Position numbers and translations under genes: made by a program. The notes under the pieces are model-generated. The model ran no database searches. It was not told the DNA's origin and saw only the letters and a program-made list of their open reading frames with translations. From Streptomyces pluripotens (lineage in GTDB: Bacteria; Actinomycetota; Actinomycetes; Streptomycetales; Streptomycetaceae), in contig NZ_CP021080.1 of the NCBI RefSeq assembly GCF_000802245.2, positions 6,386,001 through 6,450,000 on the forward strand: a stretch of DNA of 64,000 nt, written 5' to 3'. Below, one piece after another: positions 17,030 to 26,342 of this stretch. Each line of letters opens with the position of its first letter. Within the stretch, counting starts at the first letter, position 1.

Positions 17030-17917
17030 TCAGTCCGTCTTCTCGACGGCGTGGCCGCCGAACTGGTTGCGCAGCGCGGCGATCATCTTCATCTGCGGCG
17101 AGTCCTCCTGCCGGGAGGCGAACCGGGCGAACAGGGACGCGGTGATCGCGGGCAGCGGCACCGCGTTGTCGATCGCGGCCTCCACGGTCCAGCGTCCCTC
17201 ACCGGAGTCCTCGGCGTAACCGCGCAGGCCTTCCAGGTGCTGGTCCTCGTCCAGGGCGTTGACCGCCAGGTCCAGCAGCCAGGAACGGATGACGGTGCCC
17301 TCCTGCCAGGAACGGAACACCTCCCGGACGTTCTCCACCGAGTCGACCTTCTCCAGCAGCTCCCAGCCCTCGGCGTAGGCCTGCATCATCGCGTACTCGA
17401 TGCCGTTGTGGACCATCTTCGAGAAGTGCCCGGCACCGACCCGGCCCGCGTGGACGAAGCCGTACGGGCCTTCCGGCTTGAGCGCGTCGAACACCGGCCG
17501 CAGCCGTTCCACCCGCTCCTTGTCGCCACCGACCATGAGGGCGTAACCGTGCTCTAGGCCCCACACGCCACCGGAGACACCGGCATCGACGAAGCCGATA
17601 CCCCTGACCCCGAGTTCGGCGGCGTGCTTCTCGTCGTCCGTCCAGCGGGAGTTTCCGCCGTCGATCACCGTGTCGCCGGGGGACAGCAGGTCCCGCAGCT
17701 CATCGATGACGGTCTGGGTGGCGGTGCCTGCGGGCACCATCACCCACACGTGGCGGGGTGCGTCCAACTGCCCGACCAGTTCGGCAAGGCTCTTGACGTC
17801 GCTGAGTTCGGGGGTGCGGTCGTAGCCGACGACGGTGTGGCCTGCGCGGCGGATCCGCTCGCGCATGTTGCTGCCCATCTTGCCGAGACCCACGATGCCC
17901 AACTGCATGGCTGTCAT
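17030..17917 (-). CDS. gnd: 6-phosphogluconate dehydrogenase (decarboxylating), short type
   Basis: A 295-residue enzyme oxidising 6-phosphogluconate to ribulose 5-phosphate and CO2. The cofactor site is GIVGLGKMGSNM at the N-terminus. The signature VSGGVWGLEHGY and the active-site segment GHFSKMVHNGIEY (catalytic Lys) are present. At about 295 residues it is the short single-repeat type, often NAD-preferring, not the ~470-residue enzyme. The start at ATG 17917 lies 8 nt past the pgi stop; an ATG three codons in is possible. It is the last gene of the operon. Confidence 0.95.
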   Translation of the reverse strand: MTAMQLGIVGLGKMGSNMRERIRRAGHTVVGYDRTPELSDVKSLAELVGQLDAPRHVWVMVPAGTATQTVIDELRDLLSPGDTVIDGGNSRWTDDEKHAAELGVRGIGFVDAGVSGGVWGLEHGYALMVGGDKERVERLRPVFDALKPEGPYGFVHAGRVGAGHFSKMVHNGIEYAMMQAYAEGWELLEKVDSVENVREVFRSWQEGTVIRSWLLDLAVNALDEDQHLEGLRGYAEDSGEGRWTVEAAIDNAVPLPAITASLFARFASRQEDSPQMKMIAALRNQFGGHAVEKTD

Positions 17918-17925
17918 GACCGGAT

Positions 17926-19575
17926 TCACTTTCTGAGAGAACGGTAGGCAGCGACCAGGGCCGTGGTGGACGGGTCGAGGCCGGGTACGGCGGTGCCCTC
18001 GGTCAGGGCGGGTGCCACACGCTTGGCGAGGACCTTGCCGAGTTCCACGCCCCATTGGTCGAAGGAGTCGATGTTCCAGATGGCGCCCTGCACGAACACC
18101 TTGTGCTCGTAGAGCGCGATCAGCTGGCCGAGGACCGAGGGGGTCAGCTCGGTGGCGAGGACTGTGGTGGTGGGGTGATTGCCGCGGAAGGTGCGGTGCG
18201 CCACCTGCCCGTCGGGCACGCCCTCGGCGCGGACCTCGTCGGCGGTCTTGCCGAAGGCGAGGGCCTGGGTCTGGGCGAAGAAGTTGGCCATCAGCAGGTC
18301 GTGCTGGGCCCTGACCTCCCCGCTCAGTTCGGCGACCGGCTCGGCGAAGCCGATGAAGTCCGCCGGGATCAGCTTGGTGCCCTGGTGGATCAACTGGTAG
18401 TAGGCGTGCTGCCCGTTGGTTCCCGGGGTGCCCCAGACGACCGGACCCGTCTGCCACTCGACCCGGTGACCGTCCCGGTCGACCGACTTGCCGTTGGACT
18501 CCATGTCCAGTTGCTGCAGGTACGCGGTGAACCTGGACAGATAGTGGCTGTACGGCAGGACAGCGTGCGACTGGGCGTCGAAGAAGTTGCCGTACCAGAT
18601 GCCGAGCAAGCCCATCAGCAGCGGGGCGTTGGCCTCGGCGGGGGCGGTGCGGAAGTGGTCGTCGATCAGGCGGAAGCCGTCGAGCATCTCCCGGAACCGG
18701 TCCGGGCCGATGGCGATCATCAGGGAGAGGCCGATCGCGGAGTCGTACGAGTACCGACCGCCCACCCAGTCCCAGAACTCGAACATGTTGGCCGTGTCGA
18801 TGCCGAAACCGGCCACCTTCTCGGCGTTGGTGGACAGCGCGACGAAGTGCTTGGCCACCGCGGACGCGTCACCGAGCGCGTCCAACAGCCACGTCCGCGC
18901 GGAGGTCGCGTTGGTGATCGTCTCGATCGTGGTGAACGTCTTGGAGGCGATGATGAACAGAGTCTCGGCCGGGTCCAGGTCGCGGGTGGCCTCGTGCAGG
19001 TCGGCACCGTCCACGTTCGACACGAAACGGACGGTCAAGGTGCGGTCGGTGAAGCTGCGCAGTGCCTCGTACGCCATCGCGGGCCCCAGGTCCGAGCCGC
19101 CGATGCCGATGTTGATCACGTTCTTGATGCGCTTGCCGGTGTGACCGGTCCAGGCGCCGGAACGGACCTGTTCGGCGAAGCCGGCCATCTTGTCCAGCAC
19201 GGCGTGCACCTTCGGGACGACGTTCTCTCCGTCGACCTCGATCACCGCGTCGCGGGGAGCGCGCAGCGCGGTGTGCAGCACGGCCCGGTTCTCGGTGATG
19301 TTGATCTTCTCGCCGCGGAACATCGCGTCCCGCAGCGCGAACACCCCCGTGGCGGTGGCGAGTTCCCGGAGCATGACCAGGGTCTCGTCGGTGATCAGGT
19401 GCTTGCTGTAGTCGATGTGCAGGTCGCCGGCTTTGACGACGTATCGTTCGGCGCGGCCGGGATCCGTCGCGAACAGCTCGCGCAGGTTCGGCTGTCCCCC
19501 CGCGCGGTGGTCGGCCAGTGCCGTCCACTCGGGCCGCCGGGTGGGCTTCGGTGTGATGGACGGGGCGTCGGGCAT
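17926..19575 (-). CDS. pgi: glucose-6-phosphate isomerase
   Basis: A 549-residue phosphoglucose isomerase of normal length. It interconverts glucose 6-phosphate and fructose 6-phosphate. Signatures are [55 protein letters not shown] and [11 protein letters not shown]. In this operon it would recycle fructose 6-phosphate into the oxidative pathway started by zwf. It starts 1 nt after the opcA stop region and ends 8 nt before gnd. Confidence 0.97.
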   Translation of the reverse strand: MPDAPSITPKPTRRPEWTALADHRAGGQPNLRELFATDPGRAERYVVKAGDLHIDYSKHLITDETLVMLRELATATGVFALRDAMFRGEKINITENRAVLHTALRAPRDAVIEVDGENVVPKVHAVLDKMAGFAEQVRSGAWTGHTGKRIKNVINIGIGGSDLGPAMAYEALRSFTDRTLTVRFVSNVDGADLHEATRDLDPAETLFIIASKTFTTIETITNATSARTWLLDALGDASAVAKHFVALSTNAEKVAGFGIDTANMFEFWDWVGGRYSYDSAIGLSLMIAIGPDRFREMLDGFRLIDDHFRTAPAEANAPLLMGLLGIWYGNFFDAQSHAVLPYSHYLSRFTAYLQQLDMESNGKSVDRDGHRVEWQTGPVVWGTPGTNGQHAYYQLIHQGTKLIPADFIGFAEPVAELSGEVRAQHDLLMANFFAQTQALAFGKTADEVRAEGVPDGQVAHRTFRGNHPTTTVLATELTPSVLGQLIALYEHKVFVQGAIWNIDSFDQWGVELGKVLAKRVAPALTEGTAVPGLDPSTTALVAAYRSLRK

Positions 19576-19576
19576 G

Positions 19577-20503
19577 TCAGGCGTTCTCCTTGCCGGCCTC
19601 GCCCTTGAGGGCGATGGCGTACATCTCGTCGGCGTCGAGGCGGCGTAGCTCCTCGGCGATGAGTTCAGAGGTGGGGCGAACCTTCAGGGCGAGGGTGCGC
19701 GACGGCTGCCCCGGCAGGGTCAGGGTCGCGAGCGGGCCCTCGGGGCGGTCGATGACGATCTCGCCGGAGCCGGTGCCGAGGCGCACGGCGGTGACGACCG
19801 GTCCGGCGGTGACCACGCGGTCCACGGGCACCCCCAGGCGGGCCTCCAGCCAGCGGGCCAGTAGTTCGGCGCTGGGGTTCTCCGCTTCGGCCTCGACGGC
19901 CGCCGACGTCACCCGCACGCGGGCCTGGTCCAGGGCGGCGGCCAGCATCGAACGCCACGGCGTGAGCCGGGTCCAGGCCAGGTCGGTGTCGCCGGGCGCG
20001 TAGTTCAGCATCCGCGTCTGCAGGACCTCCAACGGCCGGTCGACGGCGTACAGGTCGGTGATCCGGCGCTGGGCCAGGGCGCCGAGCGGGTCCTGTGACG
20101 GCGTGTCCGGCGCGTCCACCGGCCACCACACGACCACCGGGGCGTCCGGCAGCAGCAGCGGAAGCACGACCGAGCCTGCGTGGTCGGACACCTCGCCGTA
20201 GGTGCGCAGCACGACCGTCTCACCGGTGCCGGCCTCGGAGCCGACCCGGACTTCGGCGTCCAGCCTTGAGTGCGTGCGGTCGCGCAGGGTGCGAGCGTGC
20301 CGCTTGATCACTACCAGGGTGCGCGAGGGATGCTCGTGCGAGGCCTGTTCGGCCGCTCGGATGGAGTCGTAGGCGTTCTCCTCGTCCGTGACGATGACCA
20401 TCGTCAGGACCATGCCGACGGCGGGGGTGCCGATGGCACGGCGGCCCCGCACCAGCGCCTTGTTGATCTTGCTTGCCGTGGTGTCGGTCAGGTCGATCTT
20501 CAT
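19577..20503 (-). CDS. opcA: glucose-6-phosphate dehydrogenase assembly/activator protein OpcA
   Basis: A 308-residue OpcA protein, which in actinobacteria and cyanobacteria assembles or activates the zwf product. It begins [20 protein letters not shown] and contains [16 protein letters not shown] and a conserved [18 protein letters not shown] segment. The start at ATG 20503 overlaps the zwf stop (ATGA), so the two partners are translationally coupled. No catalytic residues are expected. Confidence 0.95.
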   Translation of the reverse strand: MKIDLTDTTASKINKALVRGRRAIGTPAVGMVLTMVIVTDEENAYDSIRAAEQASHEHPSRTLVVIKRHARTLRDRTHSRLDAEVRVGSEAGTGETVVLRTYGEVSDHAGSVVLPLLLPDAPVVVWWPVDAPDTPSQDPLGALAQRRITDLYAVDRPLEVLQTRMLNYAPGDTDLAWTRLTPWRSMLAAALDQARVRVTSAAVEAEAENPSAELLARWLEARLGVPVDRVVTAGPVVTAVRLGTGSGEIVIDRPEGPLATLTLPGQPSRTLALKVRPTSELIAEELRRLDADEMYAIALKGEAGKENA

Positions 20504-22083
20504 GGCCTGCGCCAGCTCCGTCCGTCGTGTGCGAGCATCTCGTCGGCTTCCCTCGGTCCCCAGCTGCCCGACGCGTACTGTGCCGGTCTGTCGTGCGCCG
20601 TCCAGTACTCCTCGATCGGGTCGAGGATCTTCCAGGACTCTTCCACTTCCTGGTGACGGGGGAACAGATTGGCGTCGCCGAGCAGTACGTCCAGGATGAG
20701 CCGCTCGTACGCCTCCGGGCTCGACTCGGTGAACGACTCGCCGTAGGCGAAGTCCATGGAGACGTCCCGGATCTCCATCGAGGTGCCCGGCACCTTGGAG
20801 CCGAACCGTACGGTCATGCCCTCGTCCGGTTGGACGCGGATGACGATCGCGTTCTGCCCCAGCTCCTCGGTGGCGGTGTGGTCGAAGGGGGAGTGCGGGG
20901 CCCGCTGGAAGACAACCGCGATCTCGGTCACGCGGCGCCCGAGCCGTTTGCCGGCGCGCAGGTAGAAGGGGACGCCCGCCCAGCGGCGGTTGTCGATCCC
21001 CAGCTTGATCGCCGCGTACGTGTCGGTCTTCGACCGGGGGTCGATGCCCTCCTCCTGGAGGTAGCCGACGACCTTCTCGCCGCCCTGCCAGCCGTCCGCG
21101 TACTGGGCCCGCACGGTGTACCGGCCGAGGTCCTTCGGTAGCCGCACCGATGTGAGCACCTTCAGCTTCTCGGTGAGCAGCGCCTCCGCGTCGAACGCGA
21201 TCGGTTCCTCCATGGCGGTCAGGGCCATCAGTTGCAGCAGGTGGTTCTGGATGACGTCCCGGGCGGCGCCGATGCCGTCGTAGTAGCCGGCCCGGCCGCC
21301 GATACCGATGTCCTCGGCCATGGTGATCTGCACGTGATCGACGTAGGACCGGTTCCACACCGGCTCGTACATCTGGTTGGCGAAGCGGAGCGCCAGGATG
21401 TTCTGAACGGTCTCCTTGCCCAGGTAGTGGTCGATGCGGAAGACCTGGTCCGGCTCGAAAACGTCGTGCACGATGGTGTTCAGCTCACGGGCACTGGCCA
21501 GGTCGTGGCCGAACGGCTTCTCGATGACCGCGCGCCGCCATGCACCTTGGGGCGGGTTCGCCAGTCCGTGCTTCTTCAACTGCTGGACGACCTTGGGGAA
21601 GAACCTCGGCGGCACCGAGAGGTAGAAGGCGAAGTTGCCGCCGGTGCCTCGGGAGGAGTCCAGGTCCTCCACGGCGTCCTTGAGCTGCTTGAAGGCGTCG
21701 TCGTCGCCGAAGTCGCCGGGAACGAACCGCATGCCCTCGGAGAGCTGCTGCCACACCTCCTCACGGAAGGGGGTGCGGGAGTGCTCACGCACCGCGTCGT
21801 GTACGACCTGCGCGAAGTCCTGGTCCTCCCAGTCCCGTCGGGCGAATCCGACCAGGGAGAAGCCCGGCGGCAGCAGCCCGCGGTTGGCCAGGTCGTACAC
21901 GGCCGGCATCAGCTTCTTGCGGGACAGGTCACCGGTCACGCCGAAGATGACCAGACCGGACGGGCCCGCGATCCGGGGGAGGCGGCGGTCTCGGGCGTCC
22001 CGCAGCGGGTTCACCCAGTCGGGGGCCGAGGCTGCCGGGACGCGCACCTCTTGGGGTGCCTGGGCGGAGGCATCGTCGGTCAT
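20500..22083 (-). CDS. zwf: glucose-6-phosphate 1-dehydrogenase
   Basis: A 527-residue G6PDH. The NADP site is VIFGVTGDLSRKKLMPAVYD (about residues 46-65), the substrate/active-site signature is RIDHYLGKETVQN, and the C-terminal part has VLLGDANLFPRHQEVEESW. It makes NADPH and 6-phosphogluconolactone, and is the entry enzyme of the oxidative pentose phosphate pathway. ATG 22083 overlaps the stop of the tal remnant (ATGA), so it may still depend on translation of that remnant. It is followed directly by opcA. Confidence 0.97.
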   Translation of the reverse strand: MTDDASAQAPQEVRVPAASAPDWVNPLRDARDRRLPRIAGPSGLVIFGVTGDLSRKKLMPAVYDLANRGLLPPGFSLVGFARRDWEDQDFAQVVHDAVREHSRTPFREEVWQQLSEGMRFVPGDFGDDDAFKQLKDAVEDLDSSRGTGGNFAFYLSVPPRFFPKVVQQLKKHGLANPPQGAWRRAVIEKPFGHDLASARELNTIVHDVFEPDQVFRIDHYLGKETVQNILALRFANQMYEPVWNRSYVDHVQITMAEDIGIGGRAGYYDGIGAARDVIQNHLLQLMALTAMEEPIAFDAEALLTEKLKVLTSVRLPKDLGRYTVRAQYADGWQGGEKVVGYLQEEGIDPRSKTDTYAAIKLGIDNRRWAGVPFYLRAGKRLGRRVTEIAVVFQRAPHSPFDHTATEELGQNAIVIRVQPDEGMTVRFGSKVPGTSMEIRDVSMDFAYGESFTESSPEAYERLILDVLLGDANLFPRHQEVEESWKILDPIEEYWTAHDRPAQYASGSWGPREADEMLAHDGRSWRRP

Positions 22084-22352
22084 CGGGGGTCGACTCCCTT
22101 GTTGTCCAGCGACTCGGCGACGGCGCCCAGCAGGTCCTGCCAGGCTGCCTCGAACGTGGTGCTGCCCCGTTCCTCCACCTGCCGGGCGTCGTCGGAGGAG
22201 ATCCCGAGCTGCTCGACGGCGGCCAGGCGGGCCCGGGCCCGTGCGTAGCCGCCGGGCGAAAGTCCGTCCAGCCGGACGGAGGCCCCCTCGTCCGACAGCC
22301 GCTTGAGGGCTCCGGCGGTCGTGCATGTTTCGGTCACGGTCACGTTAGTCAT
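22080..22352 (-). pseudogene. tal: transaldolase remnant with large internal in-frame deletion
   Basis: A 90-residue frame starts at ATG 22352. It has the transaldolase N-terminus (ALKRLSDEGASVRLDGLS) joined directly to the extreme C-terminus (YARARARLAAVEQLGI, then AAWQDLLGA). About 290 residues, including the barrel and the Schiff-base lysine, are missing, so it cannot be an active transaldolase. The frame stays open and its stop overlaps the zwf start, so it may be kept as a translated leader for zwf. The gene is placed as expected for a tkt-tal-zwf operon. Confidence 0.88.
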
Positions 22353-22548
22353 CTCTCTCGTCGCGTTCGTCGTCGGACTTCTCGTGGACTTCTCGTCGCT
22401 GTTCGTGCCGTGCTCGCCGCCACGGCGGGTCGGTTTCGGGGCGGGCGCTAGGTAGCGGCTCGCGGGCACCCGTGTGCCGATTCCCGCGCTCCGTGGCCGC
22501 TCCTGCGCGGCCATGGCCGCTGCTTCCCGGAGTCCCCCGCCGTGGTGA

Positions 22549-22993
22549 TCACCTCCGGGACGTTCGTCGAGACTCGCGCAACTCGTAGCCGCCCCCGGCC
22601 GAGTCCTCGTTCGGCGTGTGGACCGGCACGCCCTGGTGGATGAGCGCGAGCCCGCGTGAGGCGGGGTTCGTGGCGTGCCTTTTCAGGATCTCGGCCCAGG
22701 TGACGGCGGTCTCGTTGACGTCCGCTGGGCGGACGACGTTCAGCCCGGGGATCCCGTGTGAACGCGGTCGCGGTGTCGCGCACACCGATCTCGGCCGACC
22801 CAATCCAGGTCAGCTGGGGCATGGAGCATCACCTTCTGAAAGATTGCATACGCCACGGGAGCCAGGCCGATCGCGGTACCCGGGCGGCTGTGCCGGCCTT
22901 CTCCACGGCATCAGCCGCCAGCAGATGGGCGGTGTCCACGGCACGCCGATCGAGGCCGGTCCACTCCAAGCCGACGGAGGTCTGAGTCGCCAT
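22549..22993 (-). pseudogene. tkt: transketolase remnants (N-terminus and pyrimidine-domain piece)
   Basis: Reading left from ATG 22993, transketolase N-terminal sequence appears (RRAVDTAHLLAADAVEKAG), then continues in another frame (PGTAIGLAPVAYAIFQKVM, HAPADLDWVGRD). It then jumps to the later domain (IPGLNVVRPADVNETAVTW, LALIHQGVPVHTPNED) and ends at a stop at 22549. At least one frameshift, a deletion of several hundred codons and loss of the C-terminal domain make it nonfunctional. It sits at the head of the operon, so its promoter may still drive tal', zwf, opcA, pgi and gnd. Confidence 0.85.
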
Positions 22994-23046
22994 CTTCAGG
23001 AAATCCTTGTTTGATGCATGGATGCTGGCCGCACATGTTCAAGACT

Positions 23047-23061
23047 AAAAGTCTGACTTTT
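23047..23061. promoter_or_regulatory. AT-rich palindrome upstream of the pentose-phosphate operon
   Basis: AAAAGTC-T-GACTTTT is a perfect dyad 54 bp upstream of the tkt' start. An overlapping smaller dyad is AGACT-AAA-AGTCT (23042-23054). It stands out as AT-rich in this GC context and is a candidate operator or promoter element. Confidence 0.6.
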
Positions 23062-23170
23062 TTGAGGGTAGGTCGGGGTGCGTCAACCTGTGGAGCGTCA
23101 TGAGTCTGGGACGGTGAACGCACGACAGGGGTGGTGGCGCGAAAAGGGCATGGCCGACAAAGAGCCCCGA

Positions 23171-23242
23171 GCCGCGGGTGGTGGCACCGCGGATGGTGGC
23201 ACCGCGGGTGGTGGCACCGCGGGTGGTGGCACGGCTGGTGGC
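23171..23242. repeat. 15-bp tandem repeat (about 4.8 copies)
   Basis: Four copies of ACCGCGGGTGGTGGC (two of them with one change) are followed by a partial copy. The repeat is in frame with a Gly-rich reading frame, but I do not accept a gene here. The stretch from 22994 to 23335 otherwise holds only the operon promoter region. Confidence 0.85.
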
Positions 23243-23335
23243 AGGGACGAAGACGGGGTCGGGGGAGGGCACGCAGGCCCCCGCACCGGTCCGTGAAGTT
23301 TCCGATGTTCGCTAGGCCTACCGTCAGCATCACTC

Positions 23336-23656
23336 GACGACTGGGACGCCACCGCCGGCGCCAACCGCGCCTACCAGTTCTCCGGTGAGCTCACACTGGC
23401 CATCGTCCCGGTCGACGGCGAGACGCTGCTGGGCGCGGTCACCGCTCTGCGCCTCCGTCTCGTTGACGAACCCACGGAGGAGCCGGTCCTCGGACGGCTG
23501 GGCGGCGAGCCTTACTGGCTCCAAAGCGACGAGACTCCCGACTGCCCATCGTGCGTCACCCGCATGACGTTCACCTCTTCAACTGCCGGCCCTGCAGCGA
23601 GGCCGCGTTCCTCTGGCAGCGCCGAGGCCATCCCAAGGATCACGCTGCGTGCGTAG
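23336..23656 (+). pseudogene. remnant of a DUF1963-like (YwqG-type) protein
   Basis: The frame gives AYQFSGELTLAIVPVDGETL, TALRLRLVDEPTEEPVLG and GGEPYWLQSDETPDCPSC, which resembles the Cys-containing DUF1963-like proteins of streptomycetes. It then loses homology, and the expected C-terminal piece (HLFNCRPCSEAAFLWQ) continues in a different frame from about 23560. There is no credible start codon. It looks like a gene with both a 5' truncation and an internal deletion/frameshift. Confidence 0.6.
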
Positions 23657-23707
23657 CTCAGAGAAGTCTGCATCCGCTGTCCCGCCCTGCGACCCGATCC
23701 CCAGCGG

Positions 23708-24222
23708 ATGCCCCGATTGGAGGAGATCCACGCGCACCTGCTTGATCGGCTCCTGAAGGTCAAGGGACAGGGGCGGCTCGGCGAGGTCGCCGCGGTCGAG
23801 GCCGGCCTCGCCGCCGCCGAGCAGAAACTCACCGTCATGCGCGACCTCGCGGCCAGGCACGCCACCGTCCACGTCGGCATGCCCGACTTCCGTAGGAGAG
23901 CCGGACGTCTCATCAGCGGCGTCGTCATCGTTCCTGCCGCCTTCTTCTTCGTGGCCCTCGGCCCGTAATCGGCGCAGGTGGTCTTCGCTCACGGAGCAGC
24001 CGATCCGGCGTCCACCGTGCCGCTGGGCCAGATGCTCCAGGCTCTCGGGCTCGGCCTGATCTCCTTCTCTGCGCAGTACATGCTGCTGCGCGGCTTCGCT
24101 GCCTTCGAGGACACCCGGTCCCCGTTCTGGATGGCCGTGTGGATCAGCACGGCGAACACCGCCTTGGCCAGCGCCTGCCACCCGCTGATGCCACCCGCGT
24201 TGCGGCCACGGCCGAGCGGACA
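23708..24222 (+). pseudogene. chimeric remnant: recombinase-like tail joined to MurJ (MviN) fragment
   Basis: Residues 1 to about 60 (MPRLEEIHAHLLDRL onward, VGMPDF at the end) resemble the helical C-terminus of streptomycete integrase/recombinase proteins; this match is from memory and weak. The frame then runs without a break into membrane sequence of the lipid II flippase family (GRLISGVVIVPAAFFFVALG, MLQALGLGLISFSAQYMLLR, FEDTRSPFWMAVW). A TAA at 23966-23968 interrupts it. The MurJ piece lacks both ends. The join suggests a past recombination event. Confidence 0.6.
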
Positions 24223-24413
24223 CACGGGCCGCGCACGCGGCGGTCCTGAGCAGCCCGTGCGAGCGGAGGTGGGACGGGCCGGAAGCGCGTGCGTCCGGAC
24301 GCGTCACGCCGGTTGGGGGATGACCGTGCTCGGGCCGTCGGGAGGGGGCCGCTACGGGGTCGACCCACCGGTGAGAGCTCCCTGGCGACGCTGCCGTGTC
24401 CGAGCCCTTCGTA

Positions 24414-25814
24414 TCAGTGCCCGAAGCCGAACCAGTTCACGTTCACGAAGTCGGCCGGCTGGCCGCTGGTGAAGGTGAGGTACACGTCGTGGGTGCCGGT
24501 CACCGCGCTGATGTTGGCCGGGATCGTCTGCCAGGACTGCCAGCCGCCCGTGCCGGCGACGGCGAAACTGCCGACGGGGGCGTTGCTCCGGCTGTCCAGG
24601 CGTACCTCGACCAGGCCGCTGATGCCGCTCGCGGCACCGCTCGCGACCCGCGCGTAGAGCTGTTTCGCCGCCATCGAGCCGAAGTGAACGCCCTGGTAGA
24701 GGGCCCAGTCGCCGTTGGCGATGTACCCGACGTCCTGACCGCCACCGGTGTCCGTGGTGCTCTCGGTGCTGATGCCGGATTGGCTGTCGTAGGACTCCGC
24801 CTGTATGACCCCGTAGGCGTCCCGGTTGCCGGAGGGCGGGGGAGTGGTGTTGCTTCCGCCGCCCGAGGACCGCAGGACCTGCACGTAGTCGACGACCATG
24901 GGGCGGCCCGACGCAGTCCCGCTGTCCGGGCCGCCGCCGAACGCGGCGGGGAAACCGCCGCCCATGGCCACGTCGAGGATGAGGAAGAAGCCGTGATCGG
25001 TGGCGTCGGCCCACGTCGTTGCGTCGACCTGGTTCGCCTTCACTGTATGGAAGTTGACGCCATCGAGAGAGAAGCGGATCTCCTCGGGGCTGGTGGAGCG
25101 GTCCCACTCCATCGCGTAGGTGTGGAAGCCGGACTGGCAGGTGACACCGGCGCAGGAGGTGGAGTCGCCGATGCCGGAGGTCTCGTTGCACGGGCCGCCC
25201 GGGCTGGTGCCGCAGTGCATGGTCGCCCAGTCGGTGTTCAGTCCCTGGACGTTCTCCATGATGTCCAGTTCGCCGATGTCCGGCCAGTTCCAGTAGTTAC
25301 CGCGGAATGGCGTTCCCAGCATCCAGAATGCGGGCCAGTAGCCCTTGGCGGCGGTGCCGGTGACGTTGGGCATCTGGATCCGTGCCTGCACCCGCAGCTT
25401 GCCGCCGGCCGGCGGTTGGAAGTCGGTGCGCGTCGTCTCGATCCGGCCGGACGTCCAGTTGCCGGCGGCATCGCGGAGCGGGGTGATGCGCAGGTTGCCG
25501 TTGCCGTCCAGTGCCACGTTACTGGTGCTCGATGTCATCGTCTCGACCTCGCCCGTGCCCCAGGCGGCGGCTCCGCCCGGGTACGAAGTCCCGGTGTCGT
25601 ACAGCCAGTTTGTCGTGTCGACGGCAGAGCCTGCCGGGCCGTTGAAGTCGTCCGCGAAGACCTGCGTCCAGCCCGGAGGGGGCGAGGGCGCGGATGCGTC
25701 CGCAGGCGTGGTGGCGGTCGTAGCGACTGCCGCGGCTAGACCGATCGTGGTGATGACGGCGACGATGGCGCGCCGGAAGGGCCGGGGCCTGGGCGTACCG
25801 GAGGATGCGCTCAT
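24414..25814 (-). CDS. secreted GH16 beta-glucanase with C-terminal CBM6
   Basis: A 466-residue secreted enzyme. A basic N-terminus and a hydrophobic segment (AIVAVITTIGLAAAVATTA) form a signal peptide. The GH16 domain spans about residues 45-315, with the catalytic signature GELDIMENV near residue 180 (nucleophile and acid/base Glu) and WPAFWML before it. A Gly/Ser/Pro linker follows, then a C-terminal carbohydrate-binding module of the CBM6 type (YGVIQAESYDSQSG, GDWALYQGVHFG). The likely substrate is beta-1,3-glucan (laminarin or fungal wall). Two LacI-type boxes lie 42-78 bp upstream, so it is probably sugar-induced. Confidence 0.93.
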   Translation of the reverse strand: MSASSGTPRPRPFRRAIVAVITTIGLAAAVATTATTPADASAPSPPPGWTQVFADDFNGPAGSAVDTTNWLYDTGTSYPGGAAAWGTGEVETMTSSTSNVALDGNGNLRITPLRDAAGNWTSGRIETTRTDFQPPAGGKLRVQARIQMPNVTGTAAKGYWPAFWMLGTPFRGNYWNWPDIGELDIMENVQGLNTDWATMHCGTSPGGPCNETSGIGDSTSCAGVTCQSGFHTYAMEWDRSTSPEEIRFSLDGVNFHTVKANQVDATTWADATDHGFFLILDVAMGGGFPAAFGGGPDSGTASGRPMVVDYVQVLRSSGGGSNTTPPPSGNRDAYGVIQAESYDSQSGISTESTTDTGGGQDVGYIANGDWALYQGVHFGSMAAKQLYARVASGAASGISGLVEVRLDSRSNAPVGSFAVAGTGGWQSWQTIPANISAVTGTHDVYLTFTSGQPADFVNVNWFGFGH

Positions 25815-25855
25815 GGGGAGCCTCTCGGATGCGGAGGTGTGCGTGCGGGAATTAG

Positions 25856-25892
25856 TGAGAGCGCTCCCATGGAGCGTCTGAGAGCGCTCTCA
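25856..25892. promoter_or_regulatory. two CebR-like operator boxes
   Basis: TGAGAGCGCTCCCA (25856-25869) and TGAGAGCGCTCTCA (25879-25892, perfect palindrome) lie upstream of the GH16 gene, centres 23 bp apart. They match the TGGGAGCGCTCCCA element bound by CebR-type LacI repressors in streptomycetes. Confidence 0.8.
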
Positions 25893-26342
25893 CAATGCTG
25901 CCAATGTGCTCTCCGCCCCAGCAGTCGTCAAGACTTGAAGCGAGTAAAGTGCTTGTTCCGCATGGGAGTTCACGGGGTGAAGTCGTGGCGCAGGTGGCGT
26001 TCCGCGGTGGGGTTCGGATCATCGGAGTCGCAAGACAAGCCGGACGTTCTGCGCCCCACGCCGGCGGCGGAGCGTCCGTACGGGCCCGACCGACTTGCGG
26101 CCGTCGGCGGAGGCGGGCACGTGGCCGGCACCCCCACCGGGTGCCGGTTTGGGCCTCGACTCTGGATTGGGCTTCGGGAACAGGCTCGTCACCGTGAGAC
26201 CTGATCGGGACCGACGGCGGGTTGGTCTCCCACACTGACCATCCGCGGCACTTGGCTCGCTGGGCATGCGGCGGTGTGAGCTTTGGTGATCCCGCGCGGT
26301 GAAAGTGATCCGCGAGGTGAGCGACGGTGGCGAGTAGTGTTC
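25893..26342. other. 450-bp region without a convincing gene
   Basis: This lies between the divergent GH16 and GH4 genes. All open frames here lack family sequence and a ribosome site. A near-duplicate GTGATCC-GCG-GGTGA pair occurs at about 26284 and 26300, shortly before the hexamer repeat. I see nothing else in it. Confidence 0.6.

Noticed and set aside
23078..23296. Gly-rich 72-codon frame on + over the 15-bp repeat
   Set aside because: Composition comes from the repeat; there is no Shine-Dalgarno and no family resemblance.
22994..24400. Presence of an intact insertion sequence or transposase at the remnant cluster
   Set aside because: No transposase frame, terminal inverted repeats or target duplications were found; only a weak recombinase-like fragment is seen.
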